NCBI RefSeq assembly: GCF_007859295.1
Contig: NZ_VOHB01000002.1
Span: 2,233,624-2,297,623, forward strand
Direction: 5' to 3'
Length of the DNA: 64,000 bases
Source: Planococcus sp. CPCC 101016
GTDB taxonomy: Bacteria > Bacillota > Bacilli > Bacillales_A > Planococcaceae
Made by a program: the position numbers and the translations under genes
Notes under the pieces: model-generated
Databases searched by the model: none
The model's input: the letters and a program-made list of their open reading frames with translations, nothing else
What the model was told of the DNA's origin: nothing
Part shown: positions 62,353-64,000 of the stretch, piece after piece
Layout of the letters: the number at the start of each line of letters is the position of its first letter
Numbering within the stretch: the first letter of the stretch is position 1

Positions 62353-62648
62353 CATTACACCTCTAAGTTTGATAAATTGAACTAAAGATCATTCTGTTTA
62401 AAATCGATAAGATACTTAAACCGAAGAAACCGCTGCAGACGGACAAAGACTTTGCCGCCTTGCGCTCATTCTTCTAAACATCCTGTAACTATGTCGCGAA
62501 TAAAATAATCCAAGCTTTAATTAATACACTACAAAGTACGAGAGAAAGCGGAAGAACAAAAGCAATTGCTACACTCTCACTATGCAAATTTTAAGGGTTC
62601 TCAGCTAACGCCATATCTACCAGCAAGCACAAGAAAATCACTTTCAAC
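62353..62648. other. Gene-free stretch between cymR and rarA
   Basis: Non-coding DNA that must hold the cymR promoter. No convincing hexamers, hairpin or gene remnant is seen. The rest of the 536-bp gap is the repeat at 62649-62748 and the rarA upstream region. Confidence 0.5.
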
Positions 62649-62748
62649 GCCGGCGCATCCAAGGGCTAAGCAAAGCAGGAAGACAAATGCAATTTGCTTG
62701 GCTTTCTGCGGGAGCTATACCCAAAACGACCGGTGTGATTTGCAAAAG
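62649..62748. repeat. Structured intergenic repeat, family D copy 2 (deleted form)
   Basis: Homologous to both ends of 47843-48010 (GGCGCATCCAAGGGCTAAGC, GGAAGACA, GCGGGAGC, then ACCGGTGTGATTTGCAAAAG) but without the 60-70 central bases that hold the inner hairpin. Confidence 0.75.
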
Positions 62749-62888
62749 ATAAATACTTTGATTCACTCTAAATAAATTCCAATATTCTTCAAAACAGTAT
62801 AGCATAATTCGGGCCGAATGGACTTGCAATGACTTTTGAAACCTCAAACGCTATACTGATAGAACGAATGTACGGAAGGAGTTTTCTT

Positions 62889-64000
62889 ATGCATAACGAA
62901 CCTTTAGCTTTCCGTATGCGCCCCCGGACCATCGACGAAGTCGTCGGACAAAGAGACGTCATTGGGCCGCATACGGCTCTATATAAAATGATCAGCAATG
63001 GCCATGTACCTTCGATGCTGCTTTACGGGGAGCCGGGAATCGGCAAAACCTCCATTGCCCATGCCATCGCCGGCACCTCCAATTTGCCCTTCATCGCATT
63101 GAACGCCACTACTTCCGGCAAAAAAGATGTCGAAGAAGTCGTGACGGAATCACGGATGACCGGAAAAGTTTTGTTATTTTTGGATGAAATCCACCGCTTC
63201 AATAAATTGCAGCAGGATGCCCTATTGCCGCATGTCGAAAGCGGTTCGATCGTTCTTATCGGAGCAACGACGGAAAATCCGTTCCACGATGTCAATCCGG
63301 CCATCCGCTCTCGCTGTGGGGAGATCAAACAGCTGAAGCGCTTGTCGCATGAAGATATTGTCCAACTATTGAATTCTGCCTTGACCGATCCAAAGCGCGG
63401 CCTCGGCAATGAACAAATCGACATTTCCGAAAAACAAGTCGAACGCATTGCAGAAGGCACCAACGGCGACGCCCGCAAAGCGTTGACGATGCTGGAATCG
63501 ATTGTTATCGCTTCTGATGAACGCGACGGCAAATTTATCGTCGAAGATCAGATGGTCGAGCAGATGATCAAGCGTGTCGGCGTGTTCGGCGATAAAAAAG
63601 GCTCCCATTACTTTAACCTGCTGTCTGCGCTGCAAAAATCGGTACGCGGCAGCGACGTCAACGCCGCTATGTATTATTTGGCGCATCTATTGGAAAACGG
63701 CGACTTGACCGCGGTCACACGCCGCTTGCTGGTGATGGCCTATGAGGACATTGGACTTGCCAACCCTGCAGTCGGCGGACATGTACTGGCGGCTTGCCAG
63801 GCAGCTGACCGTCTCGGCCTGCCGGAAGCGCGCATTCCACTTGCTCAAGCTGTGGCCGAAATGTGCCTGTCCGAGAAATCCAATTCAGCTTATAAAGCAA
63901 TTGATGCTGCTACTGCTGCCATTAATAAAGGCGAGGTTGGCGATATTCCGATGCATTTGCGGGACACGCATTACGCCGGAAGCGCTGAACTTGGCCACGG
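62889..64000 (+). CDS. rarA: Replication-associated recombination protein RarA (MgsA), partial at window end
   Basis: 370 codons are visible and the frame is open to the last base. AAA+ ATPase of the clamp-loader clade: Walker A LLYGEPGIGKTS (about 47-58), Walker B LLFLDEIHRF (about 98-107), sensor IGATTENP (about 129-136), then the RarA tetramerisation part (YYLAHLLENGDLTAVTRRL, MAYEDIGLANP). It acts at stalled forks. GGAAGGAG is 8 bases before the ATG. Divergent from cymR, as in B. subtilis. Confidence 0.96.
   Translation, partial: MHNEPLAFRMRPRTIDEVVGQRDVIGPHTALYKMISNGHVPSMLLYGEPGIGKTSIAHAIAGTSNLPFIALNATTSGKKDVEEVVTESRMTGKVLLFLDEIHRFNKLQQDALLPHVESGSIVLIGATTENPFHDVNPAIRSRCGEIKQLKRLSHEDIVQLLNSALTDPKRGLGNEQIDISEKQVERIAEGTNGDARKALTMLESIVIASDERDGKFIVEDQMVEQMIKRVGVFGDKKGSHYFNLLSALQKSVRGSDVNAAMYYLAHLLENGDLTAVTRRLLVMAYEDIGLANPAVGGHVLAACQAADRLGLPEARIPLAQAVAEMCLSEKSNSAYKAIDAATAAINKGEVGDIPMHLRDTHYAGSAELGH

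Noticed and set aside
63023..63532. 169-codon minus-strand open frame at the right end
   Set aside because: It is antisense to rarA, whose AAA+ motifs are clear on the plus strand.

Overview
This window is a conserved, mostly housekeeping chromosomal segment of a low-to-mid GC Gram-positive bacterium of the order Bacillales. Gene order and protein sequences most resemble the Planococcaceae (Planococcus/Planomicrobium-like). The segment follows the Bacillus subtilis yqfO-to-rarA region almost gene for gene, but sporulation genes expected from that order (yqfC/yqfD beside phoH, gpr and spoIIP beside rpsT) are absent and glycyl-tRNA synthetase is the single-chain type. That suggests a non-sporulating lineage. 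The B. subtilis comparisons are from memory of its gene order; the taxonomic call is an inference.

Layout. (1) 1-3060 is the only accessory-looking part: a zinc alcohol dehydrogenase broken by an in-frame TGA, a divergent AdhR/NmlR-type MerR regulator, a GNAT acetyltransferase and a histidine phosphatase. (2) 3338-11835 (minus strand) holds yqfO, trmK, cccA, an acyl-CoA dehydrogenase with a cre-like site, sigA, dnaG, ppsR and ccpN. (3) glyS (plus) sits behind a glycine T-box, divergent from ccpN. (4) 13902-23198 (minus) holds recO, era, cdd, dgkA, ybeY, pgpH, phoH, an uncharacterised membrane-anchored protein, floA and nfeD; the nfeD-floA unit has an excellent sigma-W type promoter. (5) 23606-34347 (minus) holds rpsU, deoC, rsmE, prmA, dnaJ, dnaK, grpE, hrcA (perfect CIRCE), hemW and lepA. 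(6) rpsT and yqzM (plus) flank holA. (7) The late-competence comE operon (comEA, comEB, comEC) appears to use non-ATG starts for comEA and comEC. (8) 40426-46168 holds the ribosome-assembly and NAD cluster yqeM-rsfS-yqeK-nadD-yhbY-aroE-yqeH-yqeG plus psd, with pssA divergent. (9) 46858-62352 holds mtnN, yrrS, greA, udk, yrrM, mltG, yrzB, ruvX, yrzL, alaS (alanine T-box, consensus promoter), recD2, a TPR protein, mnmA, a cysteine desulfurase and cymR. (10) rarA (plus) runs off the right edge.

Functionally the genes cover transcription and replication initiation (sigA, dnaG, holA), translation and ribosome biogenesis (era, ybeY, rsfS, yqeH, rpsT, rpsU, lepA, rsmE, prmA, glyS, alaS, mnmA), protein folding, phospholipid synthesis (pssA, psd, dgkA), second-messenger turnover (pgpH, yqeK) and DNA repair/uptake (recO, recD2, rarA, comE). 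mnmA and its adjacent desulfurase probably work together in tRNA thiolation.

No phage, transposase, CRISPR array, rRNA or tRNA gene was seen. The least explained DNA is a set of six 100-165 bp GC-rich structured repeats in operon junctions (13526-13688, 34870-35140, 36592-36738, 47659-47790, 47843-48010 with a shorter relative at 62649-62748, and 56166-56310). I did not find convincing evidence of a new multi-gene system; the best leads are the repeats, the sigma-W promoter, the comE starts, the uncharacterised protein before floA and the interrupted adh gene.
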